Origin: Pseudofabraea citricarpa
Taxonomy: Eukaryota > Ascomycota > Leotiomycetes > Helotiales > Dermateaceae
DNA: 64,000 nucleotides
Direction of reading: 5' to 3'
Assembly (NCBI GenBank): GCA_029641185.1
Contig: JAPWGK010000011.1
Span: 124,001-188,000 of the forward strand
In this document: positions 45,367 to 57,884 of the stretch, piece by piece
Layout: each line of letters opens with the position of its first letter
How positions within the stretch are numbered: the first letter of the stretch is position 1
Made by a program: the position numbers and the translations under genes
The notes under the pieces: generated by a model
Database searches by the model: none
What the model saw: only the letters and a program-made list of their open reading frames with translations
Told to the model about the DNA's origin: nothing

Positions 45367-47102
45367 TCAAAAATCCAACTCCCGCTCAAATGCTCTTAAA
45401 TCCATGCCTGGTCTCACTTTCTCAGCGAGATCCCATCTACACATCTCATAGCAGCAGCGACGCAACCCTTCATATACATCTTTCGTAACTTTGTTATCCT
45501 CTTCATTCGCAGCGCTCATTTCTTGCAATCGGCCATGGCTGGTGCCGACCTTGACAATATGCATCATCTCAGTATGTAGCCTCTGAACGAGGCATTGTGC
45601 GCCGGCCTTTGGATCTCCTTGTCTAAGGTGTGCAATTCCAAGGTTATAACGTGCACGCGTATAGTTAGGCTTTATGTCTAACGCCAAACGGTATGCTGAG
45701 ATGGCCTCGCCATGCTGAGAGATGTTTCCTAGACAGGCACCATAATGGTTATACAGAAGATGAAGTTGATCTGTCTGACTGTTCATGCTTGTGGTACACG
45801 TAATCGCAGCGGCAAAGCAATCGGCCGCTTCTCCATACTCTTGGGTGGAAAAGAACAGAATCCCAAGCGCGATTTGAACGTTGGGATCCATATCCAAGCC
45901 CGTTGGGGAGAGTTGCGCAGCACGGATGTAGAGTTCTTTCAAGCGGGGAAATCGCTCAGGCAACTCAGCCGCCGAAGCTTTTGCAGTGGCAGCGACTTGA
46001 GGATATTTTGACTTTAGCCATTCCTCCAAGATATCACAGGCGCTATGAGAATTGCCTTCATTGGTATAGCAGATCGCGAGTCGAAGAGGTAGCGTAGGAT
46101 TATCAGAACCCAACTCCATGGCTTTCTTCAATGCCAAAATGGCTTTGCCCTCCTGCTCATTGTCTGCCAAGACTGTGCCGAGCATTGTCCATGCTTCACA
46201 GCTTTTAGAATCTTGTACAGTAGCAGCTTCAAATGCGAGAGCTGCGAAAGCAAGATTTCCATTTCTATGGACAATGTCCATACCTTCAAGGAGAGGATTA
46301 TGGCTTGAATGAAATGGATTTTTTCTTTGTAGAATATACTCCGTTCCTGTCTGAGATTCTGTTGGCTGCGTATCCCTTTCGTTACCAAATTGTGAAGATG
46401 AAAGTCCGGCCAAACCCTCTAACTGCTTTACATGTGTGAAATTTTGGGGTAGTCCCTCGGGCTTGTTGGCAAGCTCTAACTGAGAGAAAGCTGCTTCCCA
46501 GTCACTATCTTTGACTTGGTTCTCGGGAACTACTTCTTTTAGTTGTAAATTGTTCGACATAGTAGCTATGCAAAATCCCGAACGACCTTTATACCAAGAA
46601 TCTTTCTGAGGCACTGGATAAGTAAATCGTTGTTGCCGAGGCTCTTTCTCTGTATATAAGGCCCGTCGTGTTTGGATCGGCAGGACATGTCCTGTAAAGT
46701 TGCTTCCATGATTGTATGACCTCAATTCTCCATTCGGGCTGCTGCCGACCCTGTTGTATTCAGATATCCAACCACTACGCAGAATATTACTCTTCGTTCC
46801 CGTCCGTGATGGTGATTGTACATCCAAATCTAATATCATCCGCTGTTGTTCGAATTGGGTAATAGGGTTCTGTCGGTCATTGAACTGTGTGAACTCGTCC
46901 TCTATCTACTATAACGTTAGTGTGTACCACTAAGATAGGAAGGCATTCCCACAATTCCACCGCGCTTGTACGCCGCCTCTCGCAGTCCCTCGCGGCTTGC
47001 GCTTTGTTTGGATACCAATCTATCTTTATGCAAACTCCGATCATTCTGAATGTGTTTTGAAAATAGGCCAACTGGATTACGACTCGAGGAACAAAGCGCC
47101 AT
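45367..47102 (-). CDS. PEX5: peroxisomal targeting signal 1 receptor PEX5
   Basis: Exon 1 starts at 47102 with MALCSSSRNPVGLFSKHIQN, then DRSLHKDRLV, the conserved PEX5 N-terminus; Cys4 corresponds to the ubiquitinated cysteine needed for recycling. An intron of about 47 nt (approximately 46965 to 46918; exact ends uncertain) leads to the main exon, which ends at 45367. WxxxF/Y pentapeptides that bind Pex13/Pex14 are seen as WISEY and WEAAF; others may be weak. The C-terminal half is a TPR array with GNLAFAALAFEAA, EAWTMLGTVLADNEQEGKA, VQIALGILFFSTQEYGEA and YNLGIAHLRQGD, the pocket for SKL-type signals. It is a cycling import receptor of the peroxisome. Confidence 0.9.
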
Positions 47103-49753
47103 GGTGATGGGAAGAGCTACAAAAAAGTCTCAAAAAGTAAAGAAATCTAACATGCGGTGTCGGCGGAGGATTATTGTACGCGTGCGATATTCTGCTTAGC
47201 ATCCGGAGGATGTCGTGGCTTACTGTCTCACGGCATTCTCATCGTTGACAGTCCCAAGATCTCAAGGAGCAGAGACAAAGAGAGAATCAGAAACACAAGT
47301 CATGATAACAAGAAATACGGCTGGGGTCAGATGAGATTTGGGGAAAGCAAAGAAGCCTCGGTATCAGGCGGAATTTGTCAAGCCCGAATCACTGCCGCCC
47401 AACTCGGCAATGTCGGGGAGCGGGCGGGTTAGCACGTGACGCGGCTGGCCAAAAGAGGCAATTCTGCCTATGAATGGCAAGAATTCCCGGTCGGCGACCA
47501 TCGAGCTCAGCTGCTACCAAACGGGCGTGTCAAAGAGCCAGTTGCCATTGTGTTTGGCGACATATATACCTGCAGCTCCCTGATTCTGGTCTCCATCTCA
47601 TGCTCGAACATGTACGTCTACCTCTGATTGTAGCCTTTATTCACTGCAGCAGGCCATGTCTCTTAGCCCCGATCACCGGAATCGAACCACGGCGAGCATA
47701 ATGAGCAATACTGCGTCCGAGACGAATTTCTTCGAATTGTCCAGGCATCTAAGGCCTATCCGTCGAGGAGCAGAGATTTATATATCCGTTGGCATCATCT
47801 GGAGGTAGGATGACACACACGTATGACAACTGTCGCGTCTTGCGCCATGGCACGCTTCGTACGAGCTGTTCTGTGGAATTTTAAATGGTTCTTCGTGGCT
47901 CCGCCCTCCACGATTGACGGTAGTATGAGAGTGGATGGTGCTCTTGTGAGAGTGTAACCTTCAACAGAACCAGTCGAAGGAATAAACTTTGATGGATGGT
48001 AGAGAGGCTCCGCCATGGCTTGATATTACGTCGCTGGATGTGCAATGAGCATAGTCAAGCCGTGTTGCTACCTGTTCATCACCGATTTATTTGAAGTGCA
48101 TTCATTACTTAGGTTTTGTCTTGTGGAGTGCTGTGGTGGTGGTACAGTATCGCTTTAGGAGACGGGTAAAGGAACACCTCTTTGACTTTTCAGTCTGCCA
48201 CGGGAAAGGGCCTCGAAAGCTCGTGTTCCCGATTAAAAAGCGGTTGATAGACCGAGATGTATGCTCTTCGAAAGGCACCTGAAAGCACCCGCTTGAGATG
48301 AAGGTATGGTCCAAGGTGTTGAGAGGCGTTGTAAAAACGAGGTGTCACACGATTCGACCGAAAGCTGATAGAGCCGGATCATTTCACCGGGGATTTCGCC
48401 GGAGTCTGCTCAGCTGTAAGCGTGGTGTGTCTCGTAATACACACGGGTCGATTGATCAAAGGGTAACATGGAATCGATCGCCTGCTTTGTTACTTGTGGA
48501 AGAGGAATCCAGCACCATCCGCAGACAAGGAAGACCAGTAACGTGGAGACCATCGGCTAGCCTTGAAGATACAGTAACAGCAGCACACAGGACCCGGAAC
48601 AAAAGAAAGCACCGACGCTGAGGTTCGCTGGTAAACTCTACTGCCATGGATCGACCTGTCCTGGCCTGATGCAGAGCGTTTAGAAGCATACCGGGGATAC
48701 CAGGATGCAGAGTGCAGAGTGCAGAATGCAGATAATACCAGAACTGCCCATGCTGATGGTTGCCATGTACAGCGAACATCTGATGCTCTGGTGATTATGG
48801 GCCCGTCTTATCTTACCTTATCTATGGTTTGGCAATGGTTATTTCCAGAATCGAACCATCTTCAACAATAACGAGCAGAGACTGGCTGTCATCTGTGTAG
48901 AAGCATGGTTGGCGCTGGCATAGCATGGCATGTAACGAACAAGCTTGCATGTAACCTCGGGGTAGCCAGGGTCACGTGCGCACATGCTGATTCTCCTATC
49001 TGTATCTGTGGAGACAACATCTCAGAGTCTAATCAATTGTGGGGGGCCATGAATGATCCATGGATTATTATTGCCGGGCGACGGGTGCTCCAGTAACGAC
49101 AAGATATTGCTTGGAAGTTGGAACAGGGTTGCCAACCCCAGCCCAGCCCAGCCCAGCCCACGCCGTTGGGTGACTTTTGCTGACTTCCAGAAAAATACCG
49201 AAGCTTGGCCCTCCTTGCAAGCAACACGCGGAACTGCTACTCTACACAGCTGCTTGCCCATTGTGTGAGCTACGGCAACGGTACACCAGACTGTAACCAT
49301 GGAGAAAAACATGGGGATTCAGCCTCACTCCAGCGTCCGTCTCCCTCAAATCCTCACCTCCCACGCTTCACGGCTTTCTCGTCAAGCAGCATCACACGTT
49401 ACATGTGGTAAGATTTGCAGAGGCCGCATCCCACCATGCAACCAGCCACCCGCGGCCAGTTGCTTCCACCCTATCACTATGCCGCTTCGCGCTTCAAGGT
49501 TGCGGCAAGGGCTCTCAGATGTGCGGAGAAGCTTCCCTATTGGGGATGGCATACGAGACTGTTATCTCGACCTCAACTTTTTGGGTAGTGCACGGCGCAT
49601 GTGTCACTTGCGAGCGTGAGGAGTTATATACTTCGTCTATCGCCCTGTTCAACCGTCACTCCTCGACGCTTCACTCGCGACTCGATCCTCCAACGCCTTC
49701 GGAGCCCAGTTCATCACCACAGGAACTCATCGACCCGGTCGAAGGAATCAATT
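47103..49753. other. 2.7 kb intergenic region with no supported gene
   Basis: Divergent region between PEX5 and the UNC93-like gene. CACGTG at 47433-47438 (about 330 bp before PEX5) and 48973-48978, and a (CAGCC)n run near 49138-49163. Several frames of 60-120 codons exist, but they have no domain and mixed codon use. A T-arm-like stretch near 47680 does not fold into a tRNA. Confidence 0.45.
49138..49163. repeat. short (CAGCC)n tandem repeat
   Basis: About five copies of CAGCC in a row between genes. Confidence 0.7.
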
Positions 49754-51473
49754 ATGGCAGACATTGAGAGGGACGAGAAGGTGGCTCTACCTAGCCAGGA
49801 GAGGGCTCAGGTCTCGGAAGGGTACACATCAGACGAGCATGTCGCGAGCGCCGCCGATCGACCCTCGGGATGGATGTATAGGGAGCGAAAGGTTGGCCCT
49901 CTCACCATTCCATGGTATGCGTCGCCCAAGGTCCAACTCACCATGGTCTCGTTTGTGTGCTTCTTGTGCCCGGGCATGTTCAATGCCCTGGGCGGTCTTG
50001 GAGGGGGTGGAAAAGCCGATCAGAAGACTGCAGATGACATGGTAGGTGGCCAATCATGTGATGGTCCATACGTAAAAAGGAGGACGACTAACCTGGCTAT
50101 CAATAGAATACGGCATTGTACAGCACTTTCGCCGTCTTTGGTTTCTTCGGTGGTAGCATTGTCAACAGACTAGGAGTGAAGCTTACCCTGTCCTTTGGTG
50201 GATTGGGATACTGCATTTACGCAATTGCACTATTGGTTTCCGTCCACAGCACTCGCACTGGAGGATTCAGCATCTTTGCTGGTGCGCTTCTTGGTGTCTG
50301 TGCTGGTCTACTATGGACCGCTCAGGGGACGATTATGCTGTCGTACCCCCATGAAGGATCCAAAGGACGATATTTTGCTTGGTTTTGGGCCATTTTCAAC
50401 CTCGGTGGTGTTATTGGAGCTTTGGTAAGTCCTTATAAACAACCCCTGACTGGAAGTGGTGTAGACTTATGCGGGCCAACGATTAACATATTCAATTCTA
50501 CTAGATTCCTCTTGGTGAAAACATCCACATCAGAACCAACAGCACTGTAACTGATGGTACTTACATTGCATTCATCGTTCTCATGTTTGCGGGTGCCGTC
50601 CTTGCACTTTTCCTCTGCAACGCATCCGATATCCACCGTGATGATGGCACTAAAGTTGTGCTCATGAAGAACCCAACATGGAAGACGGAACTTCTTGGAC
50701 TCTGGGAGACAATTCGCCTTGAGCCATATATCATCCTCCTATTCCCTATGTTCTGGTCTTCGAATTGGTTCACCACCTATCAATTCAATGCCGTCAACGG
50801 TAGTTATTTCAACACCCGTACCAAGTCACTCAACAACGTTCTGTACTGGCTTGCACAGATTGGCGGCGCTTTGTTGTTTGGCTATTGCCTTGATATCACT
50901 CGTCTTCGCAGAACCGTCCGTGCAAAGGCTTGTTTGGCTGCCCTCTTAGTTCTCACTATGGCTATCTGGGGTGGAGGATATGCATTTGCTAAGACCTACA
51001 CCCGCGCTGATGTTGCGTTGGAAGACTTTGTACCGATGGATTGGCAACACACTGGCTATGTTGGAAAGATGTTCTTGTACATCTTCTACGGATTCTACGA
51101 CGCCGCATGGCAAGCATCTGCCTACTGGTAAGTCCTCTTTTATCGCATTAACTCTGCAATGCTAACGAGAAATCTTAGGTTTATGGGTGCGCTTACCAAC
51201 TCCGGTCGCAAGATGGCCAACTACGTCGGATTCTACAAGGGTATCCAATCTGCCGGTGCCGCTGTGATGTGGTCGCTCGACAGCCGCAAGATCTCCTTCA
51301 TGGCCGAATTCGCATCCAACTGGGCACTCCTCAGCTTCTCGCTCCTGTGCGCTGCTCCCGTCATCTTCATGAAGATCCAGGATCACATCACGGTCGAGGA
51401 GGATCTGAAGTTCTCGGACGAGACCTTGGCTGATGTCGTGCCTACTTCGCATCCTGAGAAGCAAGCTGCCTAG
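49754..51473 (+). CDS. UNC93-like major facilitator family membrane protein
   Basis: Exons 49754-50041, 50107-50424, 50505-51127, 51179-51473 sum to 1524 nt (507 aa). About eleven or twelve membrane segments, starting with VQLTMVSFVCFLCPGMFNAL and including GALLGVCAGLLWTAQGTIML, which matches the UNC93/DUF895 signature (WTAQG). The N-terminal 60 residues are acidic and cytosolic, and the C-terminal tail is acidic too. The family consists of MFS-like proteins with poorly known substrates; some members help traffic or regulate channels. It is upstream of a Zn2Cys6 regulator and a ring-cleavage dioxygenase, so import of an aromatic compound is conceivable. Confidence 0.88.
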
Positions 51474-52182
51474 ACTTATTTTGCGTCAAAAGACTTCTCT
51501 TGTTCGATGACCTGTTTTTTAATATATATACATGTGATATCCCGGGGGCCTTCATGTTGATGGATGGACGGCTTGAATCTAGGCCATTTTATCCTGGCTA
51601 GGTGGATGAAATGAGATTCCCTGACGAGAGAAGTGATGAATGAAAACTATTTTAATTCCTAACTCTGTGGACTTGGTTCTATACGTGCATATTTTCATAT
51701 CGTGAAGCAATTGAGTGAGTGAGATATATGAGGACTGCCTTTCTGAATCGCAACAATCACGCGTCTAAGCCCAAGCAGCATGACATTCTTGATATCAGTG
51801 TAATTTTGATTCTCGAGTCCCGCTATTGTACGCTTCATCGCTCCATCGCTATCCCGTTCGCCTCGTTATATATGTGTGGGTGTACCTATGTGTGTATGTA
51901 TACATATGCCGGATCCCTAACATCGCCTACCTACCTAGCTTTCATTAACAAACAACCCCATGCCTTTCCTTACCTCCTATTTCAAATCAGATCGATATAA
52001 ACGACTTCCTTATCCGATACCCCACGCCACCTTTCCAACCACGACGACGATGCGAATCGCGCCCAGCAACCAGAACAAACCAGAATAAACCAGAACGAAA
52101 CAAAATAAAGCAAATCCAAACTTTCCGCCCGTTTTCTCTCGTCTCCTTTTTCATTTCTCTCTCTCTCTCCTTTTTTTCTTCT
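51474..52182. other. convergent intergenic region, no gene seen
   Basis: 709 bp between two facing genes; AT-rich, with a CTCTCT/TTTTTTTCTT tract just after the regulator stop. No gene. Confidence 0.45.
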
Positions 52183-54835
52183 TCACATGGTTTTCATCAA
52201 TCCGTACAGTGGTACACTCCCGTCCCCTGGCACGCCCGTTGAAGGACTCGGAGCGACACTCCCGCCCCCACCTCCACCACCCAGCTGTTGCTGCTGCTGC
52301 GGCAGAGGCGGCCACCAGAAGCTATCGAAATCAATAGCATCATCGAGCATTCCCTGGGCGGGGTTCCAATTCAGCGAGGCGGCAGCAGCAGCGCCCTCGA
52401 CCCAATTGCCCTCCGGGGGCCACTGCATAACGGGGACCTGAGTCTGTGCCTGTGTCTGGGGCTGGGTAGCGGCAGAAGCGCTGAGGTTCGGGGGGTCGTT
52501 GCCGAAGAGCACGTTGAAGATATTCTGGCCGTCCTGGTCGCCGCTCCGCACGGGCTCCTTGCTCTTCCGCGCCGCTTGGATCGACGTGTAGAAGGACTCG
52601 ATGATGTGCAGGTAGCGGCGCGCCTGCGGGTCGGCTTCCCCCATGAACCGCTGGATCGACAGCAGCGTGTTCATGGTGCTGCTTTCCTCCGGCTGGTAGT
52701 GCACGGGGCAGAATGCGTTGGAGAGGATTACGAGGGAGGCGCTGAAGAGCCAGTAGCTGGGTTTGGACGAGAGGATGTTAGTTTAGTGGTAGATGGGCAG
52801 ATGATGATCGGGAAGAGATTAATGGAGAGCTGATTATTTGAGAGGCGAGAGAGGGACACTGGTAAAACTTACATAATAAAGGGATCTCGCCGTGGAAGAA
52901 TATGTGCTGAGTACGCAGCTTGGATCACCGTGACGGAGTGAACTGCTGATCGTACACAGGCTCCGTGGAAACAGTTCGTCTGTGTAAAGTCACTATTCTG
53001 ACTTGTGCGCGACGACATATCGTACGAGAGATCGGTCGACCGCTTGAGGGACTGGTTGATCTGATGCAGCAGAAAGGGTCTCGTGAGCAGGATAATGCCG
53101 TGGAAATAGATGAGGTTGAGATGGACCCTAGCCAGGGTCATCTCCTCGTCGGGATCTGGGATCGACAGCTGCTCCCAGTGGAGCTTGGAAGGCAGGTCTT
53201 TCATCCAGTCGTTGAAGTGCATCGAGATCTCCAGCGCGACGGACCGAGACGCCTTGCGCTTTTGGTAGACGCGTGTCAGCACCTCGCCGGTGATCTTGGA
53301 TGCTGTGAAGGAGGCCAGGAATGCCGAGACTTCTTTTGCTCGATGTGCTGGCCCTCCTGTCAGGCAGGGGTCGTCTTCTGGCGTGGGGATTTCGGATAGG
53401 TTGATGGCGTTGGGTCGGCCGAGGCTTGCTGAGAGGAAACAGTCCATCACGTATAGAGACCTCCATAACTTCCGTCTGGGGTTTGAGGTTAGAATGTCAT
53501 GTGCTTGGATTTGACGAGGAGAATTATACCTCAGAACTTGTTCGGGAGGGCTGAAGACAGACATTGTCTCTTCCCTATGTAGACCAAGAGCATATGCCGT
53601 CCTGGTAGCCATGCCTGTACAACACTTAGCTCAGAATTTAACAGAGGCAACAAAGAATCATACCAAGATACCCCCACGCGGCATTTCTCTTCGCAGCCGT
53701 CAGCATATAAATCGTCATGAGCAGTAAAGCTTGTATAGAAGCAAAACCACCATCCTCAAAGCCAAAGATCGGGTCATTGAGATGCTTGGATGCCAAGAAG
53801 AACAACTCGCTCCTGTTCGCCCCCAGGACGTCTAAGCGATCAAAGATTTTGCCCTCGTTCGACTGCGGGCCGGCGTGGTCTTTTCTGAGTTGCATGCCAA
53901 CGGCGAATACCAGATTCAGTTTGCATAGCCATTGCGCCTGCGCTGCTAGGGGGTTGTTGTAGGTCTGCTTGACCCTGCTGATAAAAGTCTCCTTGTCGAA
54001 TATCTGGAATAGTCCTGATGTCTATATGCGTGTTAGATGGCTCGATCGCCCCTCTGTTCTTTGAAATACTCACTCCTGCAAAGAAGGTCTCTACGAGATA
54101 CATGGCGGCTTCGTAATCCGGAAGCCCAAAGGTATGTTGGTACCTTGCGGGGGTCGAGAATGAAGCCTCGAGTAATCGATGCCGATTGACATCCATTGTG
54201 AAGGCCGACGAACCTAATGTTCCCTCTACCAATCGGCGGATGGTTTGCAGATACGACAGAGAGGCCGAATCGCCCACATATACTGTATGGCATCAGATTT
54301 GGGTCATGTCATGGTCATGGGGAAGGGGTCAGCAACGCACGCAATCGGCCTTCTCCATCCTGCAGCATGCGGCCCTCCTTGTGAATCGGAGCCTCATCTT
54401 CCTCGACCGAAGCGTTGGAGCTCTCATTATTTGCCGTCACGCGAGGCCATACCTGTACCTGTACCTCTCGTCTCTCGCTTGCCGGAGCTGGAGCTGGAGG
54501 CACCTGGACGACTGGACCTGGACTCTGGTGCCTCTTCTTTTTCGGAGGCCGTTCAGAACTCTCGACGGCTGAGCCTGCTGGCGAATGCGGTGCAGCATGG
54601 GCCCTGTTTGCCGACGTAAATGCACTGGCTGGTGTATTGGAAAAGACGCACGTCTGTGAGCGAGCGTTGCACAAGCTGCACGGCTGCGTGCCACTGCACT
54701 GTGTCACCCAACGACCCCGATCAGTCCAGCGCCTTTCTATACAGCAGTGCTTCTCGAACGTACCTGTTTCTTCTTCCGCTTGCATGAATCACAGGCGCGA
54801 GGGGTTCGAAAGCGCTTCTCGGTAGTTGTTGACAT
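52183..54835 (-). CDS. Zn(II)2Cys6 transcription factor with fungal_trans domain
   Basis: Exons 54835-54764, 54698-54341, 54282-54074, 54021-53664, 53614-53530, 53475-52873, 52756-52183 sum to 2259 nt (752 aa). The zinc cluster spans an intron: CDSC, KRKKKQ, C, SGTQP, CSLC, NARSQT, C, an exact C-x2-C-x6-C-x5-C-x2-C-x6-C. A Ser/Pro-rich linker with a KKKRH patch follows. The regulatory domain has YVGDSASLSYLQ, WGYLGMATRTAYALGLHRE and RRKLWRSLYVMDCFLSASLGRP, the classic fungal_trans core. The tail is Gln/Gly-rich (PQQQQQLGGGGGGG), a probable activation region. It binds CGG-type DNA elements as a class; targets are unknown. It lies 1.1 kb from the dioxygenase stop, same strand. Confidence 0.92.
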
Positions 54836-55919
54836 CTCGTGATATGCCTCCGGGGTACCAAGGACGCATCCTTTTTTTTCTTTTCTTTTCTTTTCAGGTC
54901 TGGCTCTTATCGATCTCTTGTGCTGGAGAGGCTCCGCAGGGTGTCGGATGCACTGCAGCTAGTCGTCGATTCCCCGCTTTGGTGGCTCATTCTTGGGATT
55001 TCCTTTGTTTTTTTTTTTTACGAATGGCGTGTGTCTGCTGTTCTGTTTTGCGATGGCACGAGCAGGTCCACGTCGCCCGCCAGCTGAAGGTTTCCAAGTG
55101 CCGGATCCCGCCCTCCCCGGTCCCTTCTTTCGGCGAAGACAGCCGACGACAGACGTTACTGTAGTGATGAGGCGAGAAAGTCAAAGGTACGTCACGATAT
55201 CTGTTATCCTTTGTCAACTATGTACAAGCCGAGTTAAGTCAAGTCGACTAAATCAAATAAATAACTCAGTCAGGTGCAAGGAAAATCGGGTATTTGAACT
55301 CCTAGGTCAACTTCGGATTACATTTGAAAGGTAAGTCACGGTATCCGTCATCTTTTAAGATATATATATATATATATATATATATTACCGTAAACTATAT
55401 AACTTAAGTTAGGTAAGTTAAGCTGAGCAAATCAAATAAGTATCTGAGTTAGGCATAAGAAAAATCGAGTATTCTAACTCCAAGGTTATATTCGGATTAC
55501 CTTTAAAAGGTAGGTCACGGTACCCGTCATCTTTTAAAATATATATTACCGTAAACTATATACAAGTTAAGCCAAATTAAGCTACGTAGTAACTAAATCA
55601 AATAAATATCTAAGTTAGGTATAAGAAAAATCGGGTATTCTAACTCCCAGGTCGCCTTCGGATTACATTTGAAAGGTAAGTCACGGTATCTGTTATCTTT
55701 TAAGATGTTTGTATTACCGTAAATTACACAAAAGTTCAGTCAAGTCAACTAAATTAAATAAGCATCTTAGTCAGGTATAAGGAAAGTCGTATATTCTAAC
55801 TCCAAGCTCGCCTTGGGATTACCTTTCAAAGGCAAGTCACGGTATCCATCATCCTTTGAGATATATGTATTAAAATATATACAAGTCAAGTCAAGCCAAC
55901 CAAATTAAATGAAAACATC
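54836..55919. other. intergenic, largely occupied by a tandem array
   Basis: 1.1 kb between the dioxygenase stop and the regulator start on the minus strand. It contains the tandem array (see the repeat entry) and, from 54836 to about 55180, GC-richer sequence that probably holds the regulator promoter. It includes T-runs at 54870-54895 and 55006-55020. No other gene. Confidence 0.5.
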
Positions 55920-55983
55920 TCAGTTGGGTGCAAGGACAATCGGGTATTCCAACTCCAACGTCGCCTCCGGATTGCCTTCCAAA
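55184..55983. repeat. decaying tandem array of ~155-180 bp units carrying the dioxygenase 3' coding end
   Basis: An anchor, (T)TCGGATTAC or its variant, recurs near 55312, 55491, 55657, 55813 and 55966, so the spacings are 179, 166, 156 and 153 bp. A partial unit starts near 55184. Each unit has an anchor, an AAAGG(T/C)AAGTCACGGTA block, an AT-rich part and a TCAAATAA...AGTTAGGTATAAG part. The rightmost unit overlaps the last ~21 codons of the dioxygenase. Read on the minus strand, the other units still encode similar peptides (PFKCNPKATWELEYP, PLKGNPKASLELEY against PLEGNPEATLELEYP in the gene), with many transitions. The unit lengths grow to the left because of AT expansion. Confidence 0.85.
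55363..55386. repeat. (AT)n microsatellite within one array unit
   Basis: About 24 bp of pure AT that lengthens the leftmost full unit. Confidence 0.85.
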
Positions 55984-56979
55984 GGCTTGAAATCAACAAC
56001 TAGCGAATCCTTAACAGCAAAGACCGAATCGTTTTCTAAGTACTGGTCCTTCGAGTCGAAAATCTGCGTGGTGACTGGCTTATAGCCTTCATGTTGAACC
56101 TTGGAATAGTCAATACTGAGTCGGCCTCATCTCTCCTGATCTGATACTTACAATAAGATGGATGTGGGCGGGTCTCATGGGATGTCTATCCAAGAGCTGA
56201 AGAAGTTGTCCAGCGGGACCTGCACAGATATTAGCCACGTCACCAATCGGGGCATGTCAACCTACCATCATCGGGCACTGGGTATGGCGTAGGCTTCAGA
56301 CAATAGAAGCTGTAGTGGCCATTCTCGTCCGTATGGAACTTTCCTCGAAGGTTGCAGTCTCGCTGGTTGGGATCTTGTTGCTCGTAGAGGCCATTTGTCG
56401 AGGCTTGCCAGACATCAATGGCGGCACCCACAACGGGCTTCTTTGTGACGAGGTCGACAACGACGCCGTGCATGTAAGTAATCTCGCCATCAGGCACATT
56501 GTGAACAATAGTCGATCCGTTCTTCAAATGCGGTGCATCATGTCTGAAGAAGGGCCCGAGAATAGCGGAGGCAGTTGCCGAATCTTTCGCATCGGCTGCG
56601 AGCTTGAAAGTGATCTCGTCTACCAACCTGCCATGTTCCATCCATCCATCAACACATGCATTTTGAGAGTCAGTCTGCTGCATGAAAAAACTTACGACTC
56701 AAGCCCAATAACATCACACATCAGTTGCCCCTCGTTTCTCTTATCATCACTCATCTTCCCGGCCCAGTTCATAAGCTCGACTCCAGCCATCCATTCATCC
56801 ACCGTCAGCTCATTCTCGCGCGCGAAATCATGAACATGTCTGATCAGACTGCTCATCACGCTACGCATCCGCGGCGTCGCTTTGGGTCCCGTCGCATCAA
56901 TGACCCGTTGTGTGAAGGTTGGGTCGAACTTCGATTCTGAAGCCTGGCCATTGGTCTGGCCGCCTGCAGTTGTCGCCAT
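55920..56979 (-). CDS. intradiol ring-cleavage dioxygenase (catechol/hydroxyquinol 1,2-dioxygenase type)
   Basis: Exons 56979-56696, 56627-56266, 56219-56152, 56099-55920 sum to 894 nt (297 aa). The N-terminal helical domain of ~120 residues (FTQRVIDATGPKATPRMRSV) is typical for catechol and hydroxyquinol dioxygenases that dimerise. The catalytic part has ILGPFFR, IDVWQASTNGLYEQQD, LRGKFHTDENGHYSFYCLKP, YPVPDDGP and RPAHIHLIV, giving the non-haem Fe(III) ligands Tyr, Tyr, His, His. It opens the ring between two hydroxyls to a muconate-type acid. Hydroxyquinol is perhaps the more likely substrate (fungal context), but this cannot be told here. The last exon ends inside the right end of a tandem array. 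Confidence 0.92.
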
Positions 56980-57884
56980 TGTCGTCGCGGTTTATATTAT
57001 AACTTGCTGAATACGGTCCCAGAACAATAACAAATAACTCTTTTGTACGAGCAAAAAACACTTGGGAGAGAAACGCCGATTTATATACTGGGAGAGAGTT
57101 GAGTTTGAAACCCAAAGTCTGATGAGGCACCCAGCATTATATCTCGAACCACTCGATAAGCTGACCATTTCTCAAGTTCTATTTGGCTACCGCAGCTCGA
57201 CGGCTTTACGACACAAGAATCAAGCACTTCTCCCCTCCCGACGAGGCTGTAATGCGGGGTACAAGCCAGCTCATTGCGTCAATAATTGGCCAGCCTCGAT
57301 GTTTTGCTCGAAGGAGCATGGCTTCCGCTTCCGCCTCAGTCTCCACGGCGGAAGTTCCAACACTTTTCTCATACTCGACCTCATAATTAAGTGCCCACCA
57401 TTCTCAACTACCAATGACGGCTATTTTCCGGTCATAATCTGTGGGACGCTGCGAAGGCAAACAGGCCGTCAACTGCACCAGCTGTCTCTGCCATCGTCTC
57501 ACGCCCAGTTCTTCCATCATATCACCATGTAAGCTAACAGCGGAATTGGTCCAATCTGTTTGGCTTCCGCTCGATATGAACTGCCATAACTCTATCCCGA
57601 GGTTCTCACTCGTTCCGGCCAGACCGCCAACGAATCAAGGACCCTTCTCACGTCTAGTCGGTGATCTGACGTGGTTTACAGTGCAAATTGTACTGCAGGA
57701 AGATCCGGCATCTAGCCAGGCCAGGCTTCCGTCACTCTATTGACGAGTGTCCTTGATTGTGCGATCTCGCAGCTTTCCACTCTTTAGCAAATCGATCTTG
57801 TTGAGAAGTGTCTTGAAAATAAAGGGTCTCAGCCTGCCAAAATCAGAGATCTTCTCAGGTAACATTGGAAAACTGTAGTTCAGC
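56980..57884. promoter_or_regulatory. divergent intergenic region of the dioxygenase and CoA-transferase genes
   Basis: 905 bp between opposed starts. A TATATAC motif lies near 57080 on the plus strand, within about 100 bp of the dioxygenase start. The open frames here (for example 57062-57532) show no domain and are probably chance. Confidence 0.45.

Noticed and set aside
47665..47760. tRNA gene on the minus strand, suggested by GGTTCGATTCCGG
   Set aside because: The T-arm-like piece has mismatches in its stem, and no matching acceptor strand, D-arm or anticodon arm is found upstream. A similar GGTTCGATTC also occurs near 48845 without any tRNA fold.
52187..52833. Plus-strand frames of 84 and 181 codons opposite the Zn2Cys6 regulator
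   Set aside because: GC-rich antisense shadow of a real multi-exon gene.
57062..57532. 156-codon plus-strand frame in the dioxygenase/CoA-transferase gap
   Set aside because: No domain, mixed composition, and it starts within the dioxygenase promoter.
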